Shown: piece by piece, positions 1 to 7,848 of the stretch
Numbering within the stretch: position 1 is the stretch's first letter
Layout of the letters: the number at the start of each line of letters is the position of its first letter
NCBI GenBank assembly: GCA_022866885.1
Contig: JALHWS010000086.1
Coordinates: forward strand, 1 to 13,181
Direction of reading: 5' to 3'
DNA: 13,181 bases
Origin: Candidatus Microgenomates bacterium
GTDB lineage: Bacteria; Patescibacteriota; Microgenomatia; 2-02-FULL-39-11
Notes under the pieces: generated by a model
Told to the model about the DNA's origin: nothing
The model's database searches: none
Seen by the model: only the letters and a program-made list of their open reading frames with translations
Position numbers and translations under genes: made by a program

Positions 1-1426
1 CTACAAACCGCCTCTTTATACCTACCTGACCGTTTTGCCGGTTTGGCTTTTCGGTTTGAATGAGTTTTCGACCAGGTTTATTTCCGCCTTTCTCGGTTTT
101 CTTACTGTCGTGGTGTCTTATTTTCTGATTAAAGAATTATTTCCGGCAAAAAAATATGATTTATATCTTTTATTTACTTTTCTTTTCGCAATTTCGCCGT
201 GGCATATTCAATTCAGCCGGGTGGCTTTTGAGGCAAACTGCGCCTTATTTTTCTTCGTGACCGGAACTTGGTTATTTCTTAAGGGTTTGAAATCAGGCCT
301 GTTTTTCCTGGCGTCCTTTTTATCGTTTGGATTATCCGCCTATGCTTATCACAGTCCGCGGCTGATCGTTCCGATCTTCCTTTTCGGCCTTGGGATAATT
401 TTCCGAAAAGAGATAAAGACGAAAATAACTTTTTTCGCCGTAAGTGTTCTTTTAATAAGCCTTTTATTTTTACCTATAATTTTAGTGTTTGGTACTTCAA
501 CCGCCGCCAGATTCGGTTCCGTCAGCGTCATAAACCCCAACGAAAAATTGGGGGAAAGTATCAAAGCCATAGAACTGGATAACAATAGAGGGGATTTTTT
601 TGGAAAATTTACCCATAACCGCCGGATCGTTTTTGGCCGAGAAATCCTAGCCGGTTATCTTGATCATTTTAACTTTGCTTTCCTCTTTTTAACCGGAGAC
701 CCGCCGGGACGCCATCATGCGGCCGGGATGGGGATGCTCTATCTTGTCGAATTACCTTTTATAATTATTGGTCTAATATATATGCTTAGAAATTTTTCTC
801 GTGGGATGGCTGTCATCTTGTTATGGTTTCTTCTTGCTCCGTTGGCTTCCAGCCTCACTTCCGGGACGCCGCATGCGGTCAGGGCTCTCCTGTACCTGCC
901 GACTTATCAGCTGATTACCGCTTTTGGTTTGCTATATGTTTTTGGGTGGCTAAGTAATAATCTGAGTTATAACCGGAGTCGTTTAATAAAAACACTGATT
1001 TTTATAGCCGTCATTGGTAATTTTTTCTACTACCTGCATATGTATTACGTCCATACGCCGATTGAGTATTCCTACTGGTGGCAGTATGGATATAAAGAGG
1101 CGGTTGCCGAAGTGGCGAAAATCGAGAAGAATTATGACAAAGTTTTCGTTACCTACCAATACGACCAACCGTACATTTATTTTCTTTTTTATAACCAGGT
1201 TGATCCGGCCTGGTACCAGAAAAACTGGGGCGGCGGGGAAGTGATGAGAGAGCAGAGGTCTTTCGGGAAGTATGTTTTCCGTGATCTCGATTGGGATGAG
1301 GATTCGGAAATGTCAAAGGTGATATTGATGGGGACAGCTTCGGAAATTCCCGAAGGCGCTTCCGGTTTGGTGAAAACGATTAACTATCCTGACGGTTCGG
1401 TTGCCTTCCGCCTCGTCGCAAGGTAA
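1..1426 (+). CDS. GT39-like membrane glycosyltransferase, 5'-truncated by window edge
   Basis: The reading frame is open from base 2 with no start codon before the left edge, so this is the C-terminal ~474 residues of a longer protein. The first visible residues (YKPPLYTYL, then PVWLFGLNEFSTR) match the 'KPPLytyl..P...fG.nefs.Rl' block that follows the first transmembrane helix and catalytic Asp loop in GT39/ArnT/PMT-type GT-C enzymes. The catalytic acidic loop itself would therefore lie just upstream. Many hydrophobic helices follow (visible residues ~20-340). A soluble C-terminal part begins around YYVHTPIEYSYWW and is probably extracytoplasmic. The family moves a sugar from a polyprenyl-phosphate donor to a protein, lipid or glycan acceptor on the outer membrane face; the substrate here is unknown. 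The TTG at 35 lies inside the conserved block and is not a credible start. It ends in TAA, 9 nt before the epimerase gene. Confidence 0.85.
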   Translation, partial: YKPPLYTYLTVLPVWLFGLNEFSTRFISAFLGFLTVVVSYFLIKELFPAKKYDLYLLFTFLFAISPWHIQFSRVAFEANCALFFFVTGTWLFLKGLKSGLFFLASFLSFGLSAYAYHSPRLIVPIFLFGLGIIFRKEIKTKITFFAVSVLLISLLFLPIILVFGTSTAARFGSVSVINPNEKLGESIKAIELDNNRGDFFGKFTHNRRIVFGREILAGYLDHFNFAFLFLTGDPPGRHHAAGMGMLYLVELPFIIIGLIYMLRNFSRGMAVILLWFLLAPLASSLTSGTPHAVRALLYLPTYQLITAFGLLYVFGWLSNNLSYNRSRLIKTLIFIAVIGNFFYYLHMYYVHTPIEYSYWWQYGYKEAVAEVAKIEKNYDKVFVTYQYDQPYIYFLFYNQVDPAWYQKNWGGGEVMREQRSFGKYVFRDLDWDEDSEMSKVILMGTASEIPEGASGLVKTINYPDGSVAFRLVAR

Positions 1427-1435
1427 AATTAATAC

Positions 1436-2362
1436 ATGAAGATACTGATTACCGGAGGATGCGGTTTTATTGCCTCCCATATAGTTGATGCCTATGCAGA
1501 CTTAGGTCATGAAGTGGTGGTGGTGGATAATTTGAGTACCGGAAGAAAAAGTTTTCTAAATCCGAAGGCTAAATTCTACGAAGTGGACGTTCGGGACAAA
1601 ACGGAAATACAAAATATTGTCACTTCCGAAAAGCCGGAGGTAATCAATCATCACGCGGCCCAGATCAGTGTCCGCAGTTCCGTCGAAAATCCGATTGAGG
1701 ACGCCCAAATTAATCTCTTAGGCTTATTAAATCTTCTTGAGGCCGGTAGAACTTCGGGAGTGAAAAAAATCATTTTCGCCTCCTCCGGCGGAGTCGTTTA
1801 CGGAGAAGCTTCTGTTTTACCGACGCCTGAAAGTTATCAGCCGCTTCTGCCGCTATCTCCTTACGGAGTGGCCAAGCTGGCCAGTGAGTTATATCTTAAT
1901 TTTTACTGCCAGACTTACGGGATAGGCTATGTGGCCTTACGCTACTCAAATGTATACGGTCCCAGGCAAAATCCCCACGGTGAAGCCGGGGTAGTGGCAA
2001 TTTTTTCCAAGAAATTGCTCAAAGGTGAAAAGCCGATTATCAATGGCGACGGAAAACAGACGAGGGATTACATTTATGTTAAAGATGTGGTTGAAGCAAA
2101 TAAATTGGCGTTGACGGCAAATATAAATGGAGCCTTCAATATTGCCACCGGTAAAGAGACTGATGTTAACATGATTTTTCAGCTGATAAAAATGGCTATA
2201 GGGAGTGATGTCTCCCCCGTTAACGGTCCGGCAAAAAAAGGAGAACAGAAAAGAAGCTGCTTGGATATTACTTATTCTCTCAAGAAACTTGGATTTTCGC
2301 CCCGGTATGATCTTACAAAAGGTTTAGCCGAAACCGTCGACTATTTCAAAAAGCATGACTAA
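1436..2362 (+). CDS. NAD-dependent nucleotide-sugar epimerase/dehydratase (GalE-like extended SDR)
   Basis: A 308-residue extended short-chain dehydrogenase, the usual length for UDP-glucose/UDP-GlcNAc 4-epimerases. The N-terminal Rossmann motif is TGGCGFIASH (residues 6-15), with Ala13 at the position that is usually the third Gly. The DN(L)S motif after beta-strand 2 favours NAD. SSGGVVYG (116-123) and Y143-x3-K147 (SPYGVAKLASE) form the active-site region, and RYSNVYGPRQNP plus GDGKQTRDYIYVKDV are the substrate-binding blocks shared by GalE-like enzymes. It probably epimerises a UDP-sugar in the cytoplasm to supply donors for the downstream transferases. The exact substrate (UDP-Glc/Gal, UDP-GlcNAc/GalNAc or uronic forms) cannot be read from sequence. 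The ATG is 9 nt after the previous stop. A weak AAGG (1420-1423) lies 12 nt upstream. The 3' end overlaps the next gene by 8 nt, which suggests translational coupling. Confidence 0.9.
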   Translation: MKILITGGCGFIASHIVDAYADLGHEVVVVDNLSTGRKSFLNPKAKFYEVDVRDKTEIQNIVTSEKPEVINHHAAQISVRSSVENPIEDAQINLLGLLNLLEAGRTSGVKKIIFASSGGVVYGEASVLPTPESYQPLLPLSPYGVAKLASELYLNFYCQTYGIGYVALRYSNVYGPRQNPHGEAGVVAIFSKKLLKGEKPIINGDGKQTRDYIYVKDVVEANKLALTANINGAFNIATGKETDVNMIFQLIKMAIGSDVSPVNGPAKKGEQKRSCLDITYSLKKLGFSPRYDLTKGLAETVDYFKKHD

Positions 2363-3818
2363 AAATCCAAAAAGGCAAAAAGCCGTCATTCTGGGTGGAG
2401 GCTTGGCGGGATTGACGGCCGGTTATACTTTGGCCAAAGCAGGTTGGCAGGTAGAAGTGATTGAAGCGCAAGAGCAAGTGGGTGGACTGGCAAGGACAAT
2501 TGAGGTAAACGGTTTCAGATTTGATACCGGACCACATCGCTGGTTTACCAAAAACGAGTCGATAAACAAATGGATGCATAAGCTTTTGGGTAAAGAAATA
2601 ATCCAGGTTCCCCGCTTAACGAGAATCTACTTTGACGGTAAGTTTTTTTATTATCCGATCCGACTGATGAATGCCCTTTTGGGAATCGGTCCGGCAAAAG
2701 CGGTCCAAGCTGTGATCGATTATTTTCTGGCTAGGGTCCGTTCACGAATTTTTGCGCGTAAACTTCTGACGATGGAAGACGGCTATATCAGTCAGTTCGG
2801 CAAAACCCTTTATGAGACTTTTTTCCGCCGTTACAGCGAAAAGCTTTGGGGAATACCTTGTAATAAGGTATCAGTTGACTGGGTTGGCCAGCGTACCCGG
2901 GGATTAAACATATTGACGATTATCAAAGATGTTTTTGTCAAAAGCAAAAATGTAGTTTCTTTCGTGGATGAATTTTCTTACCCGGTTTCCGGTATCGGTC
3001 GGTTTCCTGATAAGTTGGCCGAGGAGATCAAAAAGGCCGGTGGAAAGATTTATACCAGCACAGAAGCCCTAAAGATTAACAGTTTGGGCAAGAGGATAGT
3101 ATCGGTTGAAGTGAAAACAGGAGATAAACAAATAATCATTGAAGGTGACCACTTCATCTCGACAATTCCCATCAGTGATTTGATTACCAGACTTTCGCCA
3201 AAAGCGGAAAATAAGATATTATCACTGACGAAAAAGCTGCAATACAGAGACGAGCTTCAAGTCGCCCTCTTTGTCAAAAAAAGCCATTTGACTGATGATA
3301 CCTGGATTTATGTTCATCCGAAGGAAATTCCCTTTATGCGGGTAATGGAGATGGATAATTGGAGTAAAAACCTTTCGCCAAGCGGTACAACCGCCGTAGT
3401 ATTTGAGATTGCCTGCAACTATGGGGATAATTGGTGGAGAAAAAGCGATCAGGAAGCATTAGAAACCGTTTCAAAGGCATATATCAGAGAATTCGGATGG
3501 TTAAAAAAGGACGAGGTGGTAGGCGGTTATGTCCATCGGGTGAAAAAAGAATATCCGGTTTATCATTTAACTTATAAGGAGGATCTCGACCGGATTAAAA
3601 AATATCTGAAAAAATTTGATAATTTACAGATTTGCGGCCGTAACGGAACTTTCCGCTACAACAATATGGATCATTCGGTCGAAATGGGTCTTTATGCCGC
3701 CTGGAATCTGATAGAAGGACGGCAAAAGTATGATATAGAGTCGGTCAATATAGAGAGGGAATACCTGGAAGAGAAAAAAATTGAGAAAATTGAGGATGAA
3801 AAACTGGATGAAAGCTAA
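2355..3818 (+). CDS. FAD-dependent oxidoreductase, UDP-galactopyranose mutase/HemY-like (amine oxidase superfamily)
   Basis: The 487-residue protein begins with a dinucleotide-binding fold: GGGLAG at residues 14-19, an acidic ribose-binding E37 at the end of beta-2, and VGGLART at 42-48. It then has the FRFDTGPHRWF block typical of UGM-like and protoporphyrinogen-oxidase-like FAD proteins. KLWGIP (163-168) and VDWVGQRTRGLNI form the middle signature. The C-terminal FAD motif GRNGTFRYNNMDHS is at 428-441. It is about 100 residues longer than classical UDP-galactopyranose mutase, so it is better called a COG1232-type relative than Glf. Proteins of this type recur in exopolysaccharide clusters without a proven reaction. 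Here it lies between an epimerase and a DPM1-like GT2, consistent with remodelling a sugar nucleotide or lipid carrier. The last ~20 residues are a Lys/Glu-rich tail. The ATG at 2355 overlaps the preceding gene by 8 nt and has no clear ribosome binding site, so coupling is likely. Confidence 0.85.
   Translation: MTKNPKRQKAVILGGGLAGLTAGYTLAKAGWQVEVIEAQEQVGGLARTIEVNGFRFDTGPHRWFTKNESINKWMHKLLGKEIIQVPRLTRIYFDGKFFYYPIRLMNALLGIGPAKAVQAVIDYFLARVRSRIFARKLLTMEDGYISQFGKTLYETFFRRYSEKLWGIPCNKVSVDWVGQRTRGLNILTIIKDVFVKSKNVVSFVDEFSYPVSGIGRFPDKLAEEIKKAGGKIYTSTEALKINSLGKRIVSVEVKTGDKQIIIEGDHFISTIPISDLITRLSPKAENKILSLTKKLQYRDELQVALFVKKSHLTDDTWIYVHPKEIPFMRVMEMDNWSKNLSPSGTTAVVFEIACNYGDNWWRKSDQEALETVSKAYIREFGWLKKDEVVGGYVHRVKKEYPVYHLTYKEDLDRIKKYLKKFDNLQICGRNGTFRYNNMDHSVEMGLYAAWNLIEGRQKYDIESVNIEREYLEEKKIEKIEDEKLDES
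3792..3796 (+). promoter_or_regulatory. Ribosome binding site for the DPM1-like GT2
   Basis: GAGGA lies 11 nt before ATG 3808 and directly abuts, and shares its last base with, ATG 3796. The spacing supports 3808 over the other in-frame candidates. The site lies inside the end of the upstream oxidoreductase gene. Confidence 0.5.
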
Positions 3819-4548
3819 AATCGTTGTCGTCATGCCCGCCTATAACGCGGAAAAAACCCTGCTTAAGACTTACCGCGATATTCCGGCCGGACTAGTGGAT
3901 AAAGTGATTGTTGTTGATGATGACAGTCATGATAAAACAGTGGCAATTGCTAAAAAGTTGCATCTTCCCGTTTTTGTCCATAAAAAAAATTTAGGGTACG
4001 GTGGCAACAAAAAAACCTGTTACCGGGAAGCTTTGAGGATGGGGGCGGAGATTGTCGTTATGATCCACCCCGATTATCAATATGATGCGACTTTGACAGG
4101 AGAGCTGGTGAAACCGATTATCGATGGCCGTTTTGATATCATGTTGGGCAGTCGCATCAGAAGCCGGAGGGAAGCATTGGCGGGTGGAATGCCTTTATAT
4201 AAATACTTGAGCAACCGTTTTCTGACCTTGATAGAGAATCTTTTTCTCGGTTTGAACCTCTCGGAATACCACACCGGTTTTCGGGCCTATCGAAGAGAGG
4301 TTTTGGAAAAGTTGCCGCTGGACAGGTTTTCCGACGATTTTGTTTTTGACCAGGAAATCCTGATAGCCGCCCATGCCGCCGGTTTCAGTATAGGGGAGAT
4401 TCCGGTACCCGTCCGTTATTTTCCCGAAGCTTCTTCGATCAACTTTGTCAGATCAGCCCGTTACGGTCTGATGATAATTCTGACGATCGGAAAGTACCTG
4501 CTGACATTTGCCGGTATCAGAAATAAAATTTTTGTTTCGAAGAAATAA
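3808..4548 (+). CDS. Family 2 glycosyltransferase, DPM1/polyprenyl-phosphate sugar synthase-like
   Basis: This 246-residue GT-A enzyme opens with the usual GT2 start (MKAKIVVVMPAYNAEKTL), followed by VIVVDDDSHDKT and the KKNLGYGGNKKTCYREAL block. The DxD position reads HPDYQYD (from residue 87), so the usual first Asp is His; D89 remains as the metal/nucleotide ligand candidate. LGSRIRSR, the YHTGFRAYRREVLEKLP block and DFVFDQEIL are characteristic of DPM1-like members. The likely role is to transfer a sugar to polyprenyl phosphate (or an early lipid-linked acceptor) on the cytoplasmic face. A mildly hydrophobic C-terminus (~213-235) could associate with the membrane. I chose ATG 3808 because GAGGA (3792-3796) lies 11 nt upstream and the core fold begins at once. 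ATG 3796 and TTG 3781 would add only 4 or 9 lysine-rich residues. It overlaps the oxidoreductase gene by 11 nt and ends in TAA, 11 nt before the next gene. Confidence 0.87.
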   Translation: MKAKIVVVMPAYNAEKTLLKTYRDIPAGLVDKVIVVDDDSHDKTVAIAKKLHLPVFVHKKNLGYGGNKKTCYREALRMGAEIVVMIHPDYQYDATLTGELVKPIIDGRFDIMLGSRIRSRREALAGGMPLYKYLSNRFLTLIENLFLGLNLSEYHTGFRAYRREVLEKLPLDRFSDDFVFDQEILIAAHAAGFSIGEIPVPVRYFPEASSINFVRSARYGLMIILTIGKYLLTFAGIRNKIFVSKK

Positions 4549-4559
4549 TTAAATCTCTC

Positions 4560-6218
4560 GTGAAAAAAATTAATATCATTCTTATAATATTTGTATTATT
4601 ACTATCTACTTTCGCCATCAAAGCCCTTTTCACTCCGGGATTTTTTACCAGTCATGACGGTATCCTTCATATTGCCAGACAGCATTATTATATTCAGGCG
4701 CTTTTAGACGGGCAATTTCCTCCCCGATGGGCCGGAGGTGCATACAATAACTTTGGCTATCCGTTATTTATCTTTTCGTATCGGCTGCCTTATTTCTTCG
4801 GATCCATCTTCTATTTTCTGGGTACGACGGTTGTGGACAGCGTCAAAATAACTTTTATCGCCGGATTTTTATTGTCGGGAATAACCATGTATTTACTGCT
4901 AAACAGTTATTACGGAAAAATTCCAGCATTTATCGGCACAATTATCTATCAATTTGCGCCATATCGGTTTTTAAATATCTTTGTCAGGGCGGCGCTGGCA
5001 GAATCTTTCGTTTTTGTATTTTTACCACTGGTTTTTCTGGCCATCTATAAATTGTCAAAACAGGATAAAATCGGATGGCGCTGGATTATTCTCGGATCGA
5101 TATCGCTGGCGGCCGTCATTTTGTCAAATTTAACGGTTCTTTTGGTATTTGTACCGTGCATTATCAGCAACATCCTCTATCTGAATTACAAAAAATTACT
5201 CAAGCGAACCGTTATCAGAAATTATTCGTATATGTTCTTACTTGCGATCGCTTTATCGAGTTATTACCTTGTGCCGACAGTTGCCGAAAGTTCTTGGATC
5301 AGTTATTCCAATATTATTAATATTGATTTCATCAAGGATTCCTTTTTAAATCTCCGCCAGCTTTTATACTCCAAATGGGGATATGGATGGATGCGGGCTG
5401 CCGAAGGCGCTATGTCGTTTCAACTGGGTATTGCCCAATGGACAATAGCGATAACTTCAATTCTCCTGTTGTTTTGGAAAGGAGCAACAAAGGGCAAAAA
5501 TAAATTCATCAGTTCAGATTTCATTTATTGGCTTGTCATTTTCTTTTTTTCCATATTCATGATGCTGAAAATATCATTTCCGGTTTGGAATTTCCTGAAA
5601 ACCTTATGGAATATTCAGTTCGTTTGGCGGTTTCTTTCTCTGGCAATTTTTTCAGTTGCTTTTTTAGCCGCCCTGATAGCTAAAAATATCAAGCAAAAAG
5701 ACGTAAAGTGGAGTTTTGTGGTTATCATAACGATATTATGTCTTTATGCCAATCGCAATCATTGGAGAATAAACCAGGCGCAAGCCTGGTCTTTGGAAAA
5801 ATATTTACAGGTAGCCGGATCAACCGCTTCTTATGATGAATTTAGACCGATTTGGGTTGATAAAAATATATCATCTATAAAGAAACCCAAAGTTGAATTA
5901 TCTTCCATAACTTCAAATATTACCGTAAATCAAAATTTATCGAACAGGCTGGATTTCGTAATCAATGTAGATAGACCTGATTTGGTAAAAATAAATACGC
6001 TATATTATCCGGGTTGGAATTTATCGGTTAACAATAAGATAATCGAGTTGAAACCTTCAGCGGAAGGATTGATAGAGATACCTGTATCTTCTGGCAGAAA
6101 TAATTTTATTCTCTCGTTTTCGGAAACTCCTCTCAGATTGGTTAGTGACTTTATTTCTTTGTTTGCCTTATTATTAATTCCAGTGTTATGGAGAAAAGCT
6201 TCTTATGAAAAAAATTGA
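4560..6218 (+). CDS. PTPS-related polytopic membrane protein, GT-C-like (copy 1 of a tandem pair)
   Basis: The 552-residue protein starts with GTG. It has an N-terminal helix (~5-23), then a loop with the conserved TSHDG (D33) and PPRWAGG...GYPLFIFSY block. About ten further hydrophobic helices and a C-terminal beta-rich extracytoplasmic region containing YYPGW (482-486) follow, with a final helix near the end. These features match the family named '6-pyruvoyl-tetrahydropterin synthase-related', an integral-membrane GT-C-like family unrelated to pterin synthesis. The acidic residue in the first outer loop resembles the catalytic Asp of GT-C enzymes, so a polyprenyl-phosphate-sugar transferase role is plausible but unproven. 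YSKWGYGWMRAAEGAMS (from 270) is the most conserved internal stretch shared with the next gene. The GTG start is supported because the first 34 residues align without gaps with the paralogue (both begin xKKI and reach SHDG at 31-34). The ribosome binding site is weak. The gene is visibly A/T-rich and overlaps the next by 14 nt. Confidence 0.8.
   Translation: MKKINIILIIFVLLLSTFAIKALFTPGFFTSHDGILHIARQHYYIQALLDGQFPPRWAGGAYNNFGYPLFIFSYRLPYFFGSIFYFLGTTVVDSVKITFIAGFLLSGITMYLLLNSYYGKIPAFIGTIIYQFAPYRFLNIFVRAALAESFVFVFLPLVFLAIYKLSKQDKIGWRWIILGSISLAAVILSNLTVLLVFVPCIISNILYLNYKKLLKRTVIRNYSYMFLLAIALSSYYLVPTVAESSWISYSNIINIDFIKDSFLNLRQLLYSKWGYGWMRAAEGAMSFQLGIAQWTIAITSILLLFWKGATKGKNKFISSDFIYWLVIFFFSIFMMLKISFPVWNFLKTLWNIQFVWRFLSLAIFSVAFLAALIAKNIKQKDVKWSFVVIITILCLYANRNHWRINQAQAWSLEKYLQVAGSTASYDEFRPIWVDKNISSIKKPKVELSSITSNITVNQNLSNRLDFVINVDRPDLVKINTLYYPGWNLSVNNKIIELKPSAEGLIEIPVSSGRNNFILSFSETPLRLVSDFISLFALLLIPVLWRKASYEKN
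6190..6194 (+). promoter_or_regulatory. Ribosome binding site for the second PTPS-related gene
   Basis: GGAGA lies 10 nt before ATG 6205, inside the 3' end of the first paralogue. It supports the chosen start and allows independent initiation in addition to coupling. Confidence 0.6.
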
Positions 6219-7848
6219 TTGGTTGATAATCGTTCTAATATTTTTTCTATCCATTATCACCTTAAGAAATTTTTTTCAGCCCGGTTTTTACACCAGCCAT
6301 GACGGTATCCATCAGGTCGTCCGGCTTTATTATTTTAATCAAGCCCTTTCTGACGGTCAAATACCGCCGCGGTGGGCCGGGGGACTTCTAAACGGTTACG
6401 GGTATCCGCTGTTTGTTTTCTCTTATCAGCTGCCCTGGCTTTTAGCTCAGCCTTTTCGTCTTTTAAATTTCTCGGTTTTCGAAAGCATCAAAGCGGTTTT
6501 CATTTTTGGTTATTTTTTTTCGGGGTTGGCCATGTATTTATATCTTAAAAAAATTGTCGGCAGGGGAGCGGGTTTGGTTGGAACCGTCATCTACCTTTTT
6601 GCTCCTTTCCGCTTTTCCAACATTTTCGTCAGAGCTGCCATTGGGGATGCGACTGTTTTTATTTTTCCTCCGTTTTTATTTCTTTCACTTTACTCTTTAC
6701 AGATTAAAAACAAAATCAGTTGGCCATGGATTGTTTTAGGAGCGGTCTCTTTAAGCGGAATGCTTCTTTCTCATGCCATGGTTTTTTTGTTTTATTTCTT
6801 TGCCTTCTGGTTATATTGTCTCTTTATCACCGTATTTCGAAAAAAAATTAAGTTGATTATTCCATCGGTTATTATTACTATTTTGACATTCGGATTATCC
6901 GCCTATTATTTCCTTCCTTCTTTTACCGAAAAGAACCTGACAAAGTTTTCTCAGATTATGGGTCCGGCACACCTTGGACAATACTTTCTTTCACTTAAAG
7001 AGTTGGTTTATTCAACCTGGGGTTATGGAGTCATGCGCGCGCAGGAAGGGGCGATGTCGCTGCAGTTGGGATTTGCCCAATGGCTTTCAGTGATCTTATT
7101 CTTATTACTGGTTTTATTTCTTCACAAGAAAATCAAACGGAAATCTTTTTTCCAGGAAAGCCTTTTTTTCCTGGTATTATTCGTGATTACCATTTTTTTG
7201 ATGCTACCTGTTTCAAAAATATTCTGGCAGTCAATCAGTCGGATCATGGTGATTGATTTTCCCTGGCGAATTTTATCATTATCAGTTTTTACCAGTTCTG
7301 TTCTGGCAGGATTTTTCATTGCCGGTTTGCCGAACAAAAGACTGAAATTCATCTTCGGTTTCATACTGATTTTTCTGGCTTTTTATGCCAACCGAAATCA
7401 TCTGCGGATTAATCAGGTATTGGATTGGCCGCTTGATTTTTATCTGAAACTCGAAAGGACGACCAATACTTACGATGAATATACCCCAAAATGGGTCAAT
7501 TTCGATGTCAATAAAAAAGCCCTAAGTAAGATAGAAACTTCCATTCCTTCAACTGACCTTAAAATCAAGGAAGAGAGATCAAATTATCTGTCTTTTACCC
7601 TTGATTTACCAAAAGAAACGAAAGTCCGGATAAATACAATTTATTACCCCGGCTGGGAAGTATTTGTAGACGAAGTGCCAACCGCGATACAATACGATCA
7701 GGGAGTGATTGAATTTCCGGTAAAAGCGGGGAAAACAGAGGTTGTTTCAAGATTTCGGGAAACGCCTTTACGGCTGTTTAGCGATTTTTTAAGCGTTTTA
7801 ACTTTATCAGTGATAATATTCGGTTTCTATAAGTTCAAAAAACTATGA
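6205..7848 (+). CDS. PTPS-related polytopic membrane protein, GT-C-like (copy 2 of a tandem pair)
   Basis: A 547-residue paralogue of the gene immediately upstream, with the same architecture. It has an N-terminal helix, TSHDG at 30-34 (D33), PPRWAGG...GYGYPLFVFSY, a long polytopic core, YSTWGYGVMRAQEGAMS (from 269), YANRNHLRINQ, and a C-terminal extracytoplasmic beta-rich part with YYPGW at 480-484 followed by RETPLRLFSDF and a last helix. Motif positions agree with copy 1 to within two residues over the whole length, so the pair arose by full-length tandem duplication. The likely role is glycosyl transfer on the outer membrane face; donor and acceptor are unknown. The start at ATG 6205 is supported by GGAGA 10 nt upstream. 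It overlaps the preceding gene by 14 nt and the next by 4 nt (ATGA). The family name does not imply pterin chemistry, and no PTPS catalytic residues are visible. Confidence 0.8.
   Translation: MKKIDWLIIVLIFFLSIITLRNFFQPGFYTSHDGIHQVVRLYYFNQALSDGQIPPRWAGGLLNGYGYPLFVFSYQLPWLLAQPFRLLNFSVFESIKAVFIFGYFFSGLAMYLYLKKIVGRGAGLVGTVIYLFAPFRFSNIFVRAAIGDATVFIFPPFLFLSLYSLQIKNKISWPWIVLGAVSLSGMLLSHAMVFLFYFFAFWLYCLFITVFRKKIKLIIPSVIITILTFGLSAYYFLPSFTEKNLTKFSQIMGPAHLGQYFLSLKELVYSTWGYGVMRAQEGAMSLQLGFAQWLSVILFLLLVLFLHKKIKRKSFFQESLFFLVLFVITIFLMLPVSKIFWQSISRIMVIDFPWRILSLSVFTSSVLAGFFIAGLPNKRLKFIFGFILIFLAFYANRNHLRINQVLDWPLDFYLKLERTTNTYDEYTPKWVNFDVNKKALSKIETSIPSTDLKIKEERSNYLSFTLDLPKETKVRINTIYYPGWEVFVDEVPTAIQYDQGVIEFPVKAGKTEVVSRFRETPLRLFSDFLSVLTLSVIIFGFYKFKKL

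Noticed and set aside
35..37. TTG as the start of the first membrane glycosyltransferase
   Set aside because: The frame continues upstream to base 2 and encodes the conserved KPPLYTYL block, so the true start lies outside the window.
349..585. Antisense ORFs of 60-80 codons (for example 349-585, 2346-2579, 7122-7364, 9270-9506)
   Set aside because: All lie opposite well-supported genes with conserved motifs, have no ribosome binding sites I can recognise, and resemble no protein family.
3781..3807. Longer starts (TTG 3781, ATG 3796) for the DPM1-like GT2
   Set aside because: They add only a few Lys/Arg-rich residues. GAGGA sits at a usable distance from ATG 3808, where the GT2 fold begins. 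ATG 3796 cannot be fully excluded.
6513..6520. T8 runs in the second PTPS-related gene (6513-6520) and the PIG-V-like gene (9688-9695) as phase-variation tracts
   Set aside because: They encode ordinary Phe-rich membrane helices in an AT-rich genome, and nothing else points to switching.
4560..7848. Pterin biosynthesis enzymes, from the family name '6-pyruvoyl-tetrahydropterin synthase-related'
   Set aside because: Both proteins are ~550-aa polytopic membrane proteins without the small PTPS fold or its zinc-binding histidines; the name is historical.
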